64,000 nt of DNA, taken from positions 186,001-250,000 of the forward strand of contig JAIXPX010000033.1 in NCBI GenBank assembly GCA_027486035.1. The letters are read 5' to 3'. The notes under the pieces are model-generated. The model searched no databases and was not told where the DNA came from. It saw nothing but the letters and a program-made list of their open reading frames with translations. Origin of the DNA: Erythrobacteraceae bacterium (GTDB lineage Bacteria > Pseudomonadota > Alphaproteobacteria > Sphingomonadales > Sphingomonadaceae). The position numbers were made by a program, and so were the translations under genes. Each line of letters starts with the position of its first letter. Positions within the stretch are counted from its first letter, which is position 1. Positions 24,479-31,865 of this stretch are shown piece by piece.

Positions 24479-24569
24479 TGGCGGAGCAGGAGGGATTCGA
24501 ACCCTCGATACGGTTTTGCCGTATACACACTTTCCAGGCGTGCGCCTTCGACCACTCGGCCACTGCTCC
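24479..24569 (-). tRNA. tRNA-Ser (anticodon GGA), CCA encoded
   Basis: The minus strand begins GGAGCAGTGGCCGAGTGGTC and its 3' strand CTGCTCC closes a 7-bp acceptor stem. The anticodon GGA is at 24535-24533, between T and AA, and a long type II variable arm (ATACGGCAAAACCGTAT) is present. The T-arm GGTTCGAATCCC is intact, and discriminator G plus CCA are encoded at 24482-24479. No integrated element is seen at its 3' end. Confidence 0.95.
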
Positions 24570-24683
24570 GTCGTGTCCTTGGGCTCTACCGCATCGCTGC
24601 TTGAGCGCCTTCAAGGGCAAGAGCGCGGGCACTAGACGCGAATGGATTGCTTCGCAAGGCGCGTGGTGGCACCAATTGGTGGC

Positions 24684-25754
24684 ATGAGAACCCTGCTTCT
24701 GGCAGCCTCGGCTGCGCTCGCCCTGACCTTGCCGCTGGCTGCGCAAGAGACAACCAAGCCTACGGCTCTCGCCCCGTCCGAAATCGTCGCTGCCGCGCCC
24801 AAGGCGGACTGGGTGGCGATTCCGGCGGAGGATCTGCTGGTGATGACCCTTGCGCCGGATGCCGACGGCAAGCCGCGGGTGGTGGTGATCCAGCTCCTGC
24901 CCGCCCCTTTCAGCCAGGGCTGGGTGCACAACATCCGCCTGTTTGCCCGCGCCAAGTGGTACGACGGCATCTCGGTCAACCGGGTGCAGGACAATTACGT
25001 CACCCAGTGGGGCGATCCCAATTACGACAACCCCGAGGCGAAGGGGAAGCCGAAGCCGCTGCCCGAGGGGCTGAAGGTGATGGGGGAGGCTGAGTATATC
25101 ACGCGCGCCTCACGCGAAACCGTGCCCTCGGTTTGGACCGAGGCAGGAAAGTTTCCCTTTGACGAGGCCATCACCCCTTTCCGGAGCGTCAGGGCTGGCA
25201 CCGTACCCTCGCGCTTCGCGGATCCCTACACCTCGATGGCGGGCTTCGCGGGAGGCTTTCCCGTCGGCCTCGCCATCGAGGGCACGATGGCTAAACGCGC
25301 AGTGCCAACGGGGCCGGACATTGCATGGCCCACCCACTGCTACGGCATGGTCGGCGTGGGCCGGAATTACTCCCCCGACACCGGATCAGGTGCCGAGCTC
25401 TACACCGTGATCGGCCATGCGCCGCGCCATCTCGATCGCAATATCGCACTGGTCGGCCGGGTGATCGAGGGGATGGAGCACCTCTCCTCGCTGCCGCGCG
25501 GATCGGGGGCGCTGGGGTTCTACACCGCTGCGGAAGCAAACAAGCGCACCCCGATTCTCACCGTCCGTGTGGCGAGCGACCTGCCCCTCGCCGCGCAGCC
25601 CAAGTTCGAATACCTCTCGACCGAGAGCGGCACCTTCGCCACCTACGCCGAAGCCATCGCCAATCGCCGCGATCCGTTCTTCATCACCCCCGCCGGCGGG
25701 GCGGACATCTGCAACATCAAGGTGCCGGTGCGGCGGCTCGCGGACGCCAAGTGA
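24684..25754 (+). CDS. Exported cyclophilin-type peptidyl-prolyl isomerase
   Basis: A 356-residue protein with a signal peptide (MRTLLLAASAALALTLPLAA, cleavage after about residue 20). The cyclophilin domain is visible as VVIQLLPAPFSQGWVHNIRL, WYDGISVNRVQDNYVTQWGD (about 90-110) and GGFPVGLAI, ending with ELYTVIGHAPRHLDRNIALVGRV. It would isomerise prolyl bonds during folding in the periplasm. ATG 24684 starts the signal peptide; a longer in-frame start would lengthen the N terminus implausibly. A parS site begins 8 bp after the stop. Confidence 0.82.
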   Translation: MRTLLLAASAALALTLPLAAQETTKPTALAPSEIVAAAPKADWVAIPAEDLLVMTLAPDADGKPRVVVIQLLPAPFSQGWVHNIRLFARAKWYDGISVNRVQDNYVTQWGDPNYDNPEAKGKPKPLPEGLKVMGEAEYITRASRETVPSVWTEAGKFPFDEAITPFRSVRAGTVPSRFADPYTSMAGFAGGFPVGLAIEGTMAKRAVPTGPDIAWPTHCYGMVGVGRNYSPDTGSGAELYTVIGHAPRHLDRNIALVGRVIEGMEHLSSLPRGSGALGFYTAAEANKRTPILTVRVASDLPLAAQPKFEYLSTESGTFATYAEAIANRRDPFFITPAGGADICNIKVPVRRLADAK

Positions 25755-25762
25755 GGCCAGAT

Positions 25763-25778
25763 TGTTTCACGTGAAACA
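25763..25778. other. parS site (ParB-binding), copy 2
   Basis: TGTTTCACGTGAAACA is identical to copy 1 at 7580-7595. Here it is intergenic, 9 bp after the cyclophilin stop and 100 bp before the convergent rsh stop. Two perfect sites 18.2 kb apart are typical of an origin-proximal parS cluster. Confidence 0.92.
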
Positions 25779-25798
25779 CTGCGAAAACGCCGCGCAAG

Positions 25799-25837
25799 AG
25801 GGGGGCTAGAGGGGGTCTAGAGGGGGGCTAACCGGGG
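25799..25837 (+). repeat. 11-bp G-tract repeats beside parS copy 2
   Basis: AGGGGGGCTAG (25799), AGGGGGTCTAG (25810) and AGGGGGGCTAA (25821) are spaced exactly 11 bp apart and followed by GGGG at 25834-25837. The four G-runs have loops of 5, 6 and 6 nt, which fits a canonical G-quadruplex pattern. The block starts 20 bp after parS and matches the array at 7605-7664. Confidence 0.8.
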
Positions 25838-25877
25838 TCTGGCGGCCAGCAAACGCGCGCGGCGACCACCCTTCCCG

Positions 25878-27968
25878 CTACTGCCGCTCCGCCTGCGCCA
25901 CGGCATCGCTCGCGCGCAGGGCCGAGACGATGCGGTTCAAATGCCCAGCGTCCTGCACCTCGACCTCGATGTCGTAGGTCACGAAAGGCGGGTCGATCTG
26001 CGCCTGCATCAGGGTGATGATGTTTGCCTTGTTCTGGGCAAAGATCCCCGCCATCTCGGCGAGCGTGCCCAGACGGTCGTAGATCGTCACCGAAAGCTGG
26101 CCCGCCGCCCCGACCGAGCGGTTGCCCCAGGCCAGGTCGATCCAGTCGCTGTCGATCCCGTTCGCCAGTTCGAGGCAGTCAATCGCGTGGACCAGCACCG
26201 TCTCGCCCTTGCGGCGGATGCCGACGATGCGGTCACCCGGCACCGGGTGGCAGCAGGTGGCGAGTTCGAAGGCGACGCCCGGCGTCAGGCCCCGGATCGA
26301 GATCGCCCGCTCGCGCCGGCTCCAGTGCTCGTCCTCTTCGATCCCCGCCGTGCAGCCGGGGACCAGCGCCTCCATCACGTCGCGGTCGGCAATCTTGGCC
26401 GCGCCGATCGCGTACATCAGATCATCGGGCTCATCCATGCCGAGGCGCGATGCGGCCTCGCGGATCGCCTTCTTGCCGATCTTGGCGGGCACCCGGGCCG
26501 AAATCTCGTCGAACAGCTTGGCGCCGATGCTGGCAACCTCGGCGCGCTCCTTCATGCGCACCGCGCGGCGGATCGCGGCGCGCGCCTTGCCGGTCACGAC
26601 GAAGCCGAGCCATGACAATTGCGGCGAGGCATGGGGATTCTTGATGATCTCCACCACATCGCCATTCGCCAGCGGCGTCCTCAGCGGCATATGCCGCCCG
26701 TTGATCTTCACGCCGGCGGTCTGGATACCGAGCTTGGTGTGGACGGCGAAGGCGAAGTCCACCGCCGTCGCCCCCTTGGGCAGTTGGAACAGCGCGCCCT
26801 TGGGGGTGAAGGCGAAGATGCGATCCTGATAGATCGCCATGCGGGTGTGTTCGAGCAGCTCCTCGGCATCGTGGCTGGCATCGACGATCTCGATCAGATC
26901 GCGCAGCCAGCCCACCGCGCCATCGGGCTTGTCGCCCTGCTTGTAGGCCCAGTGCGCCGCGAGGCCGAATTCGTTGGTGCGGTGCATCTCGCGTGTGCGG
27001 ATCTGCACCTCCACCCGCATCGAGTTTTCGTACATCAGCGAGGTGTGCAAGGAGCGGTAGCCATTCGACTTGGGGGTCGAGATGTAGTCCTTGAACTTGC
27101 CCGGCAGGAACTGCCAGGTCGTGTGCAGGATGCCCAATGCCCGGTAGCAGTCCTCCTCGCTTTCGGTCAGCACGCGGAAGGCCATGATGTCGGTCACCTG
27201 CTCGAAGCTGACATGGCGCTCGGACATCTTGTGCCAGATCGAAAAAGGGTGCTTCTCGCGCCCGTAGACCTCGACCTTGAGCCCCGCCTCGGCAAGGGCC
27301 TGCTTCATCTTCAGTGCAATGGCATCGACCTGTCCGCCGTCCTGCGAGCGCAGCTGTTCGAGCCGGGCGGTGATCGTGGCGTGGGCCTCGGGCTCCAGCT
27401 CGCGGAAGGCCAGCGCCTGCATCTCGTGCATATATTCGTACATGCCCACGCGCTCGGCGAGGGGCGCATAGATATCCATCGTCTCGCGGGCGATGCGCTG
27501 GCGCTTCTCGGGGCTCTTGATGAAGTGCAGCGTGCGCATGTTGTGCAAGCGGTCGGCGAGCTTGACCAGCAGCACGCGGATGTCCTCGGACATGGCGAGC
27601 AGGAACTTGCGCAGGTTTTCGGCCGCGCGCTCGTTCTCGGGCATGGCCTCGATCTTGGAGAGCTTGGTCACCCCGTCGACCAGCCGCGCGACCTCGGTGC
27701 CGAAATGGGCCTCGATATCGTCGATCGTCGCCAGCGTGTCCTCGACCGTGTCGTGGAGCAGCGCGGTGATGATCGTCGCCATGTCGAGCTTGAGATCGGT
27801 CATCAATCCCGCGACTTCGACCGGGTGCGAAAAATAGGGGTCGCCGCTCGCGCGCTTCTGGGAGCCGTGCTTCTGCACGGTGTAGACATAGGCGCGGTTG
27901 AGCATCGCCTCATCGGCGGCAGGGTCGTAATCGAGGACCTTTTCGACGAGTTCGTACTGGCGCAGCAT
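25878..27968 (-). CDS. rsh: Bifunctional (p)ppGpp synthetase/hydrolase (Rsh, RelA/SpoT)
   Basis: A 696-residue long RSH protein governing the stringent response. The hydrolase HD domain has HDTVEDT (72-78), so hydrolysis should be active. The synthetase domain carries KDYISTPKSNGYRSLHTSL and EVQIRTREMHRTNEFG. A TGS domain (IFAFTPKGALFQLPKGATAVDFAF) and a C-terminal ACT domain (VTIYDRLGTLAEMAGIFAQN) follow. ATG 27968 gives the usual alphaproteobacterial N terminus MLRQYELVEKVLDY; longer in-frame starts add unrelated sequence. It is divergently placed from a toxin-antitoxin pair whose antitoxin starts 82 bp away. Confidence 0.95.
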   Translation of the reverse strand: MLRQYELVEKVLDYDPAADEAMLNRAYVYTVQKHGSQKRASGDPYFSHPVEVAGLMTDLKLDMATIITALLHDTVEDTLATIDDIEAHFGTEVARLVDGVTKLSKIEAMPENERAAENLRKFLLAMSEDIRVLLVKLADRLHNMRTLHFIKSPEKRQRIARETMDIYAPLAERVGMYEYMHEMQALAFRELEPEAHATITARLEQLRSQDGGQVDAIALKMKQALAEAGLKVEVYGREKHPFSIWHKMSERHVSFEQVTDIMAFRVLTESEEDCYRALGILHTTWQFLPGKFKDYISTPKSNGYRSLHTSLMYENSMRVEVQIRTREMHRTNEFGLAAHWAYKQGDKPDGAVGWLRDLIEIVDASHDAEELLEHTRMAIYQDRIFAFTPKGALFQLPKGATAVDFAFAVHTKLGIQTAGVKINGRHMPLRTPLANGDVVEIIKNPHASPQLSWLGFVVTGKARAAIRRAVRMKERAEVASIGAKLFDEISARVPAKIGKKAIREAASRLGMDEPDDLMYAIGAAKIADRDVMEALVPGCTAGIEEDEHWSRRERAISIRGLTPGVAFELATCCHPVPGDRIVGIRRKGETVLVHAIDCLELANGIDSDWIDLAWGNRSVGAAGQLSVTIYDRLGTLAEMAGIFAQNKANIITLMQAQIDPPFVTYDIEVEVQDAGHLNRIVSALRASDAVAQAERQ

Positions 27969-28049
27969 CACAAGGGAATATGGGGCGGGGGCGTAAGCGG
28001 GGCAAGCGCGATTGTTGCGGTGCGGCAGGGAGCGTGTTATAACGGATGT

Positions 28050-28277
28050 ATGAACACGACGCTCAAGATCACCAAGATCGGCAATTCTGCCGGTGTCGTC
28101 CTCCCCAAGGACGTGCTGGCACACCTCAAGTCTGCGCTTGGCGACGAACTGACTCTGACCACGACCCCGCGTGGTATAGAACTGAGCGTGCCCGAAGACG
28201 ATTTCGAAGAGCAGATGCGGATTGCGCGGGAGATCATGCGCAAGCGCCGGCGCGCATTGGCCGAACTCGCCAAGTAA
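28050..28277 (+). CDS. AbrB/MazE-type antitoxin
   Basis: A 75-residue protein with an N-terminal SpoVT/AbrB swapped-hairpin DNA-binding domain (TTLKITKIGNSAGVVLPKDV) and an acidic-to-basic C-terminal helix (DDFEEQMRIAREIMRKRRRA) that could neutralise the toxin. The GTTATAAC palindrome at 28036-28043, 6 bp upstream of the ATG, overlaps a -10-like TATAAC and could be the autoregulatory operator. The toxin gene starts 9 bp after its stop. The pairing with a Doc toxin rather than a MazF is notable, since classical Doc pairs with Phd. Confidence 0.85.
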   Translation: MNTTLKITKIGNSAGVVLPKDVLAHLKSALGDELTLTTTPRGIELSVPEDDFEEQMRIAREIMRKRRRALAELAK

Positions 28278-28286
28278 GTCTCCCCG

Positions 28287-28685
28287 TTGACCAAATCACA
28301 CTGGATCGGGGTCGCCACATCTGTGGCGCAGGCTGCGCACCGTGAGCAACTCGCCGAACATGGCGGGCTCGACGGGGTGCGCGACCTTGCGTTGCTTGAA
28401 AGCGCAATGGCACGCCCGCAGCAGCTTGAAGCCTACGGAGAACCGGATGTCGCCGCGCTGGCGGCAGCATATGCCTACGGGATCGCCCGCAACCATCCTT
28501 TTGCTGATGGCAACAAGCGCACGGCTGCCGTGATCAGCGAAACCTTTCTGGTGCTGAACGGCTATGACCTGCCGTCGACGAGCGATGCACAAGTGGCGGC
28601 CACCTTCATCGCGCTGGCTGCCGGCGAGCTCAGCGAAGACGAACTCGCCGACTGGTTCCGGCAGCGGGTGGTGGCGGTCGGCTAG
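28287..28685 (+). CDS. doc: Doc (Fic-fold) toxin, death-on-curing family
   Basis: A 132-residue protein with the Doc signature HPFADGNKRTA (70-80). Doc phosphorylates EF-Tu on a conserved Thr and blocks translation; the F(A)DGNK loop is the degenerate Fic motif that favours phosphorylation over AMPylation. The start is TTG 28287 (TTGACCAAATCA); no ATG lies in frame near the N terminus and the domain begins at once (HWIGVATSVAQAAHREQL). It is probably translated in step with the AbrB-type antitoxin 9 bp upstream. Confidence 0.88.
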   Translation: MTKSHWIGVATSVAQAAHREQLAEHGGLDGVRDLALLESAMARPQQLEAYGEPDVAALAAAYAYGIARNHPFADGNKRTAAVISETFLVLNGYDLPSTSDAQVAATFIALAAGELSEDELADWFRQRVVAVG

Positions 28686-28710
28686 GCGCGGGCTGGCGCA
28701 AGGCCGCGCG

Positions 28711-29568
28711 TTATGACCAGGTGGCTCTGGGCGGCAGGCTCATCAGGATCGCGTCGATATTGCCGCCGGTCTTGAGGCCAAAGATCGTTCCACGGTCGTA
28801 GACGAGGTTGAACTCGGCATAGCGCCCCCGGTATTCGAACATCTGCGCCTCGTCCGCCGCATCGAAAGGCGTGTTCATCCGCTTCCTCACGATCGCCGGG
28901 AAAGCGGCAAGGAACTGCCTGCCGATGTCCTGGATGAAGGCGAAGTTGGCATCGAATCCCGCGTCATCGGCACATTCGAGGTGGTCGCAGAAGATCCCCC
29001 CCACGCCGCGGTGCACCTTGCGGTGGGGAATGTAGAAATAGTCCTCCGCCCACTTGGCATAGCGATCATAGTAATCAGCCCCGTGCGGATCGCAGGCGGC
29101 CTTCATCGCTTCGTGGAAGCTGGCCGTATCCTCGGCATAGGGCAGCGGCGGATTGAGGTCCGCGCCGCCGCCGAACCATGCCTTGGTGGTGGTGAGGAAG
29201 CGGGTGTTCATGTGCACCGCGGGCACGTGCGGGTTGCTCATGTGGGCAACGAGGCTGATGCCGGTGGCGACGAAGCCGGGGTTCTCGGCGCTGGCCCCAT
29301 TGATCGATCCGGCGAACTCCTTGGCGAAGCTGCCGCGCACGGTCGAGACGTTGACCCCGACCTTCTCGAACACCTTGCCCTTCATCAACCCCTGCACCCC
29401 GCCGCCGGGATCGGGATTGCCTTCTTCCTCGCGCTGCCAGGGGGTGTATTGAAACACCGCCTGCGAGCCCGCCTCGCGCTCGATTGCCTCGAATTCGGCG
29501 CAAATCCGGTCGCGCAAGTCTTCAAACCAGACGCGCGCGCGTTCGGTGTAAGGTGTCCAGTCTGTCAT
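28711..29568 (-). CDS. hemF: Oxygen-dependent coproporphyrinogen III oxidase
   Basis: A 285-residue haem-biosynthesis enzyme that oxidatively decarboxylates coproporphyrinogen III to protoporphyrinogen IX using O2. Family motifs are clear: GKVFEKVGVNVSTVRG, MNTRFLTTTKAWFGGGADLNP and RGVGGIFCDHLE, with YAEFNLVYDRGTIFGLKTGG near the end. ATG 29568 (MTDWTPYTERAR) fits homologues better than an in-frame start 17 codons upstream. The next gene, pdeM, is divergent across a 113-bp gap. Confidence 0.95.
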   Translation of the reverse strand: MTDWTPYTERARVWFEDLRDRICAEFEAIEREAGSQAVFQYTPWQREEEGNPDPGGGVQGLMKGKVFEKVGVNVSTVRGSFAKEFAGSINGASAENPGFVATGISLVAHMSNPHVPAVHMNTRFLTTTKAWFGGGADLNPPLPYAEDTASFHEAMKAACDPHGADYYDRYAKWAEDYFYIPHRKVHRGVGGIFCDHLECADDAGFDANFAFIQDIGRQFLAAFPAIVRKRMNTPFDAADEAQMFEYRGRYAEFNLVYDRGTIFGLKTGGNIDAILMSLPPRATWS

Positions 29569-29681
29569 ACAGCCCCATCCGTCATTCTGGCGCACCATAG
29601 GCGATAGGGCGCAGCGCACAAGCCCTGCCTCGGTCTTGCAGCGCTGTTGCCAAGCTGCCGATTCGGCGGCAGGGAGGGGCC

Positions 29682-30389
29682 ATGGTTCGCGCTATGTTCG
29701 CCCCCTTCCCCTTCGCCGGACACGAGCTTGCCCTCGGAGCCGGCCGCGCGCTCTACTGGCCGGCCGAGCAGGCGCTGCTGGTCGCCGACCTGCATCTTGA
29801 GAAAGCCAGCTGGTTTGCCGCGCGCGGGCAGATGCTCCCGCCCTATGACAGCCGCGACACGCTGGAGCGGCTGGCCGATGCGGTGCGGGAGACCGGCGCG
29901 CGGCGGGTCATCACGCTGGGCGACAATTTCCACGATGATGCGGGCGCGCTGCGACTCGATCATCATTGCACGGGGATGCTCGAAGCCCTGACCCGCGCGC
30001 TCGACTGGGTGTGGATCACCGGCAACCACGACGAGGAACTGCCCAAGGGCTTCGGCGGGACAATCCTGCCGGAACTCAAGATCGGCGGCGTGATCCTGCG
30101 CCACGAGGCCCGCGCCGGAGAGACCGCGCCCGAGCTGTCGGGCCACTACCACCCCAAGCTGCGCGTCAACGTGAGGAACCGCCACATCGCCCGCCCCTGC
30201 GCGGTCATGGGGCGCAGCCACAGCGGGGCCGAGCGCATGATCCTCCCCGCCTTCGGCAGCCTCACCGGCGGGCTTGATGCGAACCATCCCGAGATCCTCG
30301 GCGCGCTGCAACCAGCTGCGAAGATCGCGGCGCTGATGCCCGCCGCGGGCCGCATCGCGCGCTTCCCGCTGCGGCAGGCGGCGGGTTAA
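29682..30389 (+). CDS. pdeM: PdeM-like metallophosphoesterase (DNA-repair-associated endonuclease family)
   Basis: A 235-residue calcineurin-like phosphoesterase. Metal ligands are in LLVADLHLEKASWFAARG, TLGDNFHDDAG and WITGNHDEELP, with later ligands in LSGHYHPK. The size and the ADLHLEKA motif match the family annotated as ligase-associated DNA damage response endonuclease, although no ligase or helicase partner is adjacent here. ATG 29682 has GGGAGGGG close upstream. The last coding bases (30353-30385) are duplicated at 31083-31115, on the far side of the MarR-type gene, suggesting an insertion at the 3' end of this gene. Confidence 0.82.
   Translation: MVRAMFAPFPFAGHELALGAGRALYWPAEQALLVADLHLEKASWFAARGQMLPPYDSRDTLERLADAVRETGARRVITLGDNFHDDAGALRLDHHCTGMLEALTRALDWVWITGNHDEELPKGFGGTILPELKIGGVILRHEARAGETAPELSGHYHPKLRVNVRNRHIARPCAVMGRSHSGAERMILPAFGSLTGGLDANHPEILGALQPAAKIAALMPAAGRIARFPLRQAAG
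30353..30385 (+). repeat. 33-bp direct repeat, left copy (3' end of pdeM)
   Basis: CATCGCGCGCTTCCCGCTG followed by 14 further bases matches 31083-31115 at 30 of 33 positions in the same orientation, 730 bp apart. The copies bracket the MarR-type gene and its AT-rich upstream region. Confidence 0.7.
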
Positions 30390-30892
30390 TCGCCCAGGCG
30401 TTCCAGCACGGTCTCGACCTTGTTCAAGCCCTCGCGGGTAAGTTCGACGAATGTGACGCGCCTGTCACCTTCGGAATGGGAGCGGGCGACGAGACCGCGC
30501 TTCTCTAGCCTGCCGATGATCCTGAGCGCCGTCGTCTCCGGGCAACCGGCGATAATCTGGAGCGATTTGGTCGAAACCTTCGCCAGGCCAGCCCTCTGCT
30601 TGAAGAGTTCGAGCAGCATGTTCCAAGCCGGCATGCCAAGAAGATCGGCACCGATGGCATCTTCCCGAATCTTCGCCCGGCGCTCTTCTTTCGAGGCCGA
30701 GAAGAACAACGGCACGGCATTTCGTTCGATCTTGGTAGCCTTGGAAAACCACGGAAAAATCGAATGGACCGATGCCGGATCCCAATCCTGATCGATCGAG
30801 TCCGCCACCCTAAGAAGAGTAGCAGATAGGTCGCGCAAGTAGGAAGGGGACATATTGACTTCGAGCTGACCGAGTAGCTCTTCAACGTTCAT
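30386..30892 (-). CDS. MarR-type winged-helix regulator, low-GC
   Basis: A 168-residue protein whose C-terminal two thirds form a winged helix: VSTKSLQIIAGCPETTALRI as recognition region, then RLEKRGLVARSHSEGDRRVT as the wing, and a dimerisation helix at the end. The N-terminal 60 residues (LGQLEVNMSPSYLRDLSATL) are not typical of MarR. ATG 30892 is chosen because a GGGGGG tract lies 9-14 nt upstream. Base composition is visibly less GC-rich than its neighbours, and the gene plus an AT-rich leader to 31082 lies between 33-bp direct repeats, so it may be acquired. Its stop overlaps the pdeM stop. The target is unknown. Confidence 0.75.
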   Translation of the reverse strand: MNVEELLGQLEVNMSPSYLRDLSATLLRVADSIDQDWDPASVHSIFPWFSKATKIERNAVPLFFSASKEERRAKIREDAIGADLLGMPAWNMLLELFKQRAGLAKVSTKSLQIIAGCPETTALRIIGRLEKRGLVARSHSEGDRRVTFVELTREGLNKVETVLERLGD

Positions 30893-31082
30893 GCCAACAC
30901 ACCCCCCTGGGTCTCCACACGCCAGCCTGAAATCGATGAAATTCACGAAATGATTATAACAAATCCGTAACATTCAGAAAAGTTAACCGACTAACTGAAA
31001 TACGTGTAAAACATTCAAAATGAACCTTTCATTGACAGCGTCAGCGATGGTCCGAGGCGATGGCAAGGGCCAGTCGACCGGA
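30893..31082. other. AT-rich intergenic region upstream of the MarR-type gene
   Basis: The stretch 30893-31192 holds no gene. From about 30935 to 31035 it is markedly AT-rich (for example GAAATGATTATAACAAATC), which suggests the promoter of the minus-strand regulator. Beyond the right repeat copy the usual high GC returns and only the infC leader remains. Confidence 0.4.
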
Positions 31083-31115
31083 CATCGCGCGCTTCCCGCT
31101 GTGACAGGCGGCGGC
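31083..31115 (+). repeat. 33-bp direct repeat, right copy
   Basis: Matches 30353-30385 at 30 of 33 positions. It is not within a gene. It looks like the duplicated 3' end of pdeM on the outer side of the regulator segment. Confidence 0.7.
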
Positions 31116-31192
31116 GTAAGACTCCATCTGGCGCTCGCCTGCGTTTCGCACTACAGAGCCGCCAGCACGAAGCTACCACAGGAGAACACCCC

Positions 31193-31735
31193 ATATCTCG
31201 TCCACCCCGGCGCTCGTTGGCCCCGCCCGTAAAAAGCGGCCCTCGGTTTGATAACATGATCAACGTCCCCAAGGTCCGCGTCATCGACGATGAAGGCGAG
31301 AACCTGGGCGTGATGTACACCCGCGAAGCCATCGAGCAGGCCAACGAAAAGGGCCTGAACCTCGTCGAAGTGTCCCCCAACGCGGACCCGCCGGTGTGCA
31401 AGTTCCTCGATGTCGGCAAGTATCGCTACGAGGCCCAGAAAAAGGCGAACCTCGCGCGCAAGACGCAGAAGACGCAGGACATCAAGGAAGTGAAGATGCG
31501 TCCGAACATCGACACGCATGATTATGACGTGAAGATGCGCAACGTGCACAAGTTCATCGACAATGGCGACAAGGTGAAGATCACCCTGCGCTTCCGCGGG
31601 CGCGAGATGGCGCACCAGCATCTCGGCATGGACCTGCTGAAGCAGGTGCAGGATGATGTCGCCGAATATGCCAAGGTCGAGGCCTTCCCGCGATTGGAAG
31701 GCCGCCAGATGCTGATGGTGCTCGCGCCCAAGTAG
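31193..31735 (+). CDS. infC: Translation initiation factor IF-3, probable AUA start
   Basis: A protein of 180 residues from ATA 31193, the same length as E. coli IF-3. It contains [37 protein letters not shown] (N domain) and a lysine-rich linker, then [12 protein letters not shown] and [10 protein letters not shown] (C domain) up to [11 protein letters not shown]. The only good ribosome-binding site, AGGAGAA (31180-31186), lies 6 nt before an in-frame ATA. No ATG or GTG lies in frame before residue 22, and TTG 31217 has no Shine-Dalgarno. IF-3 rejects non-standard start codons, and infC genes often use one to autoregulate, so ATA is credible. Confidence 0.88.
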   Translation: MSRPPRRSLAPPVKSGPRFDNMINVPKVRVIDDEGENLGVMYTREAIEQANEKGLNLVEVSPNADPPVCKFLDVGKYRYEAQKKANLARKTQKTQDIKEVKMRPNIDTHDYDVKMRNVHKFIDNGDKVKITLRFRGREMAHQHLGMDLLKQVQDDVAEYAKVEAFPRLEGRQMLMVLAPK

Positions 31736-31759
31736 GCGGGCATCCTCGCAAGGGTTTCG

Positions 31760-31792
31760 AAAGGGGCGGGCCGCGAGGTTTCCGCCCCTTTT
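31760..31792 (+). terminator. Rho-independent terminator after infC
   Basis: AAAGGGGCGG (31760-31769) pairs with CCGCCCCTTT (31782-31791), a 10-bp stem with a 12-nt loop that runs into TTTT. It lies 25 bp after the infC stop. Confidence 0.85.
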
Positions 31793-31865
31793 GCGTGGCC
31801 CCGCTTGCCCCGGCGGCGGGGCTGCTGATAGGCCCGCTGGCGATGCACAGGGGAGAGCCATTCGC

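Noticed and set aside
24479..24569. tRNA-Ser as integration site of a genomic island
   Set aside because: No duplicated tRNA 3' end, integrase or compositional change was seen downstream.
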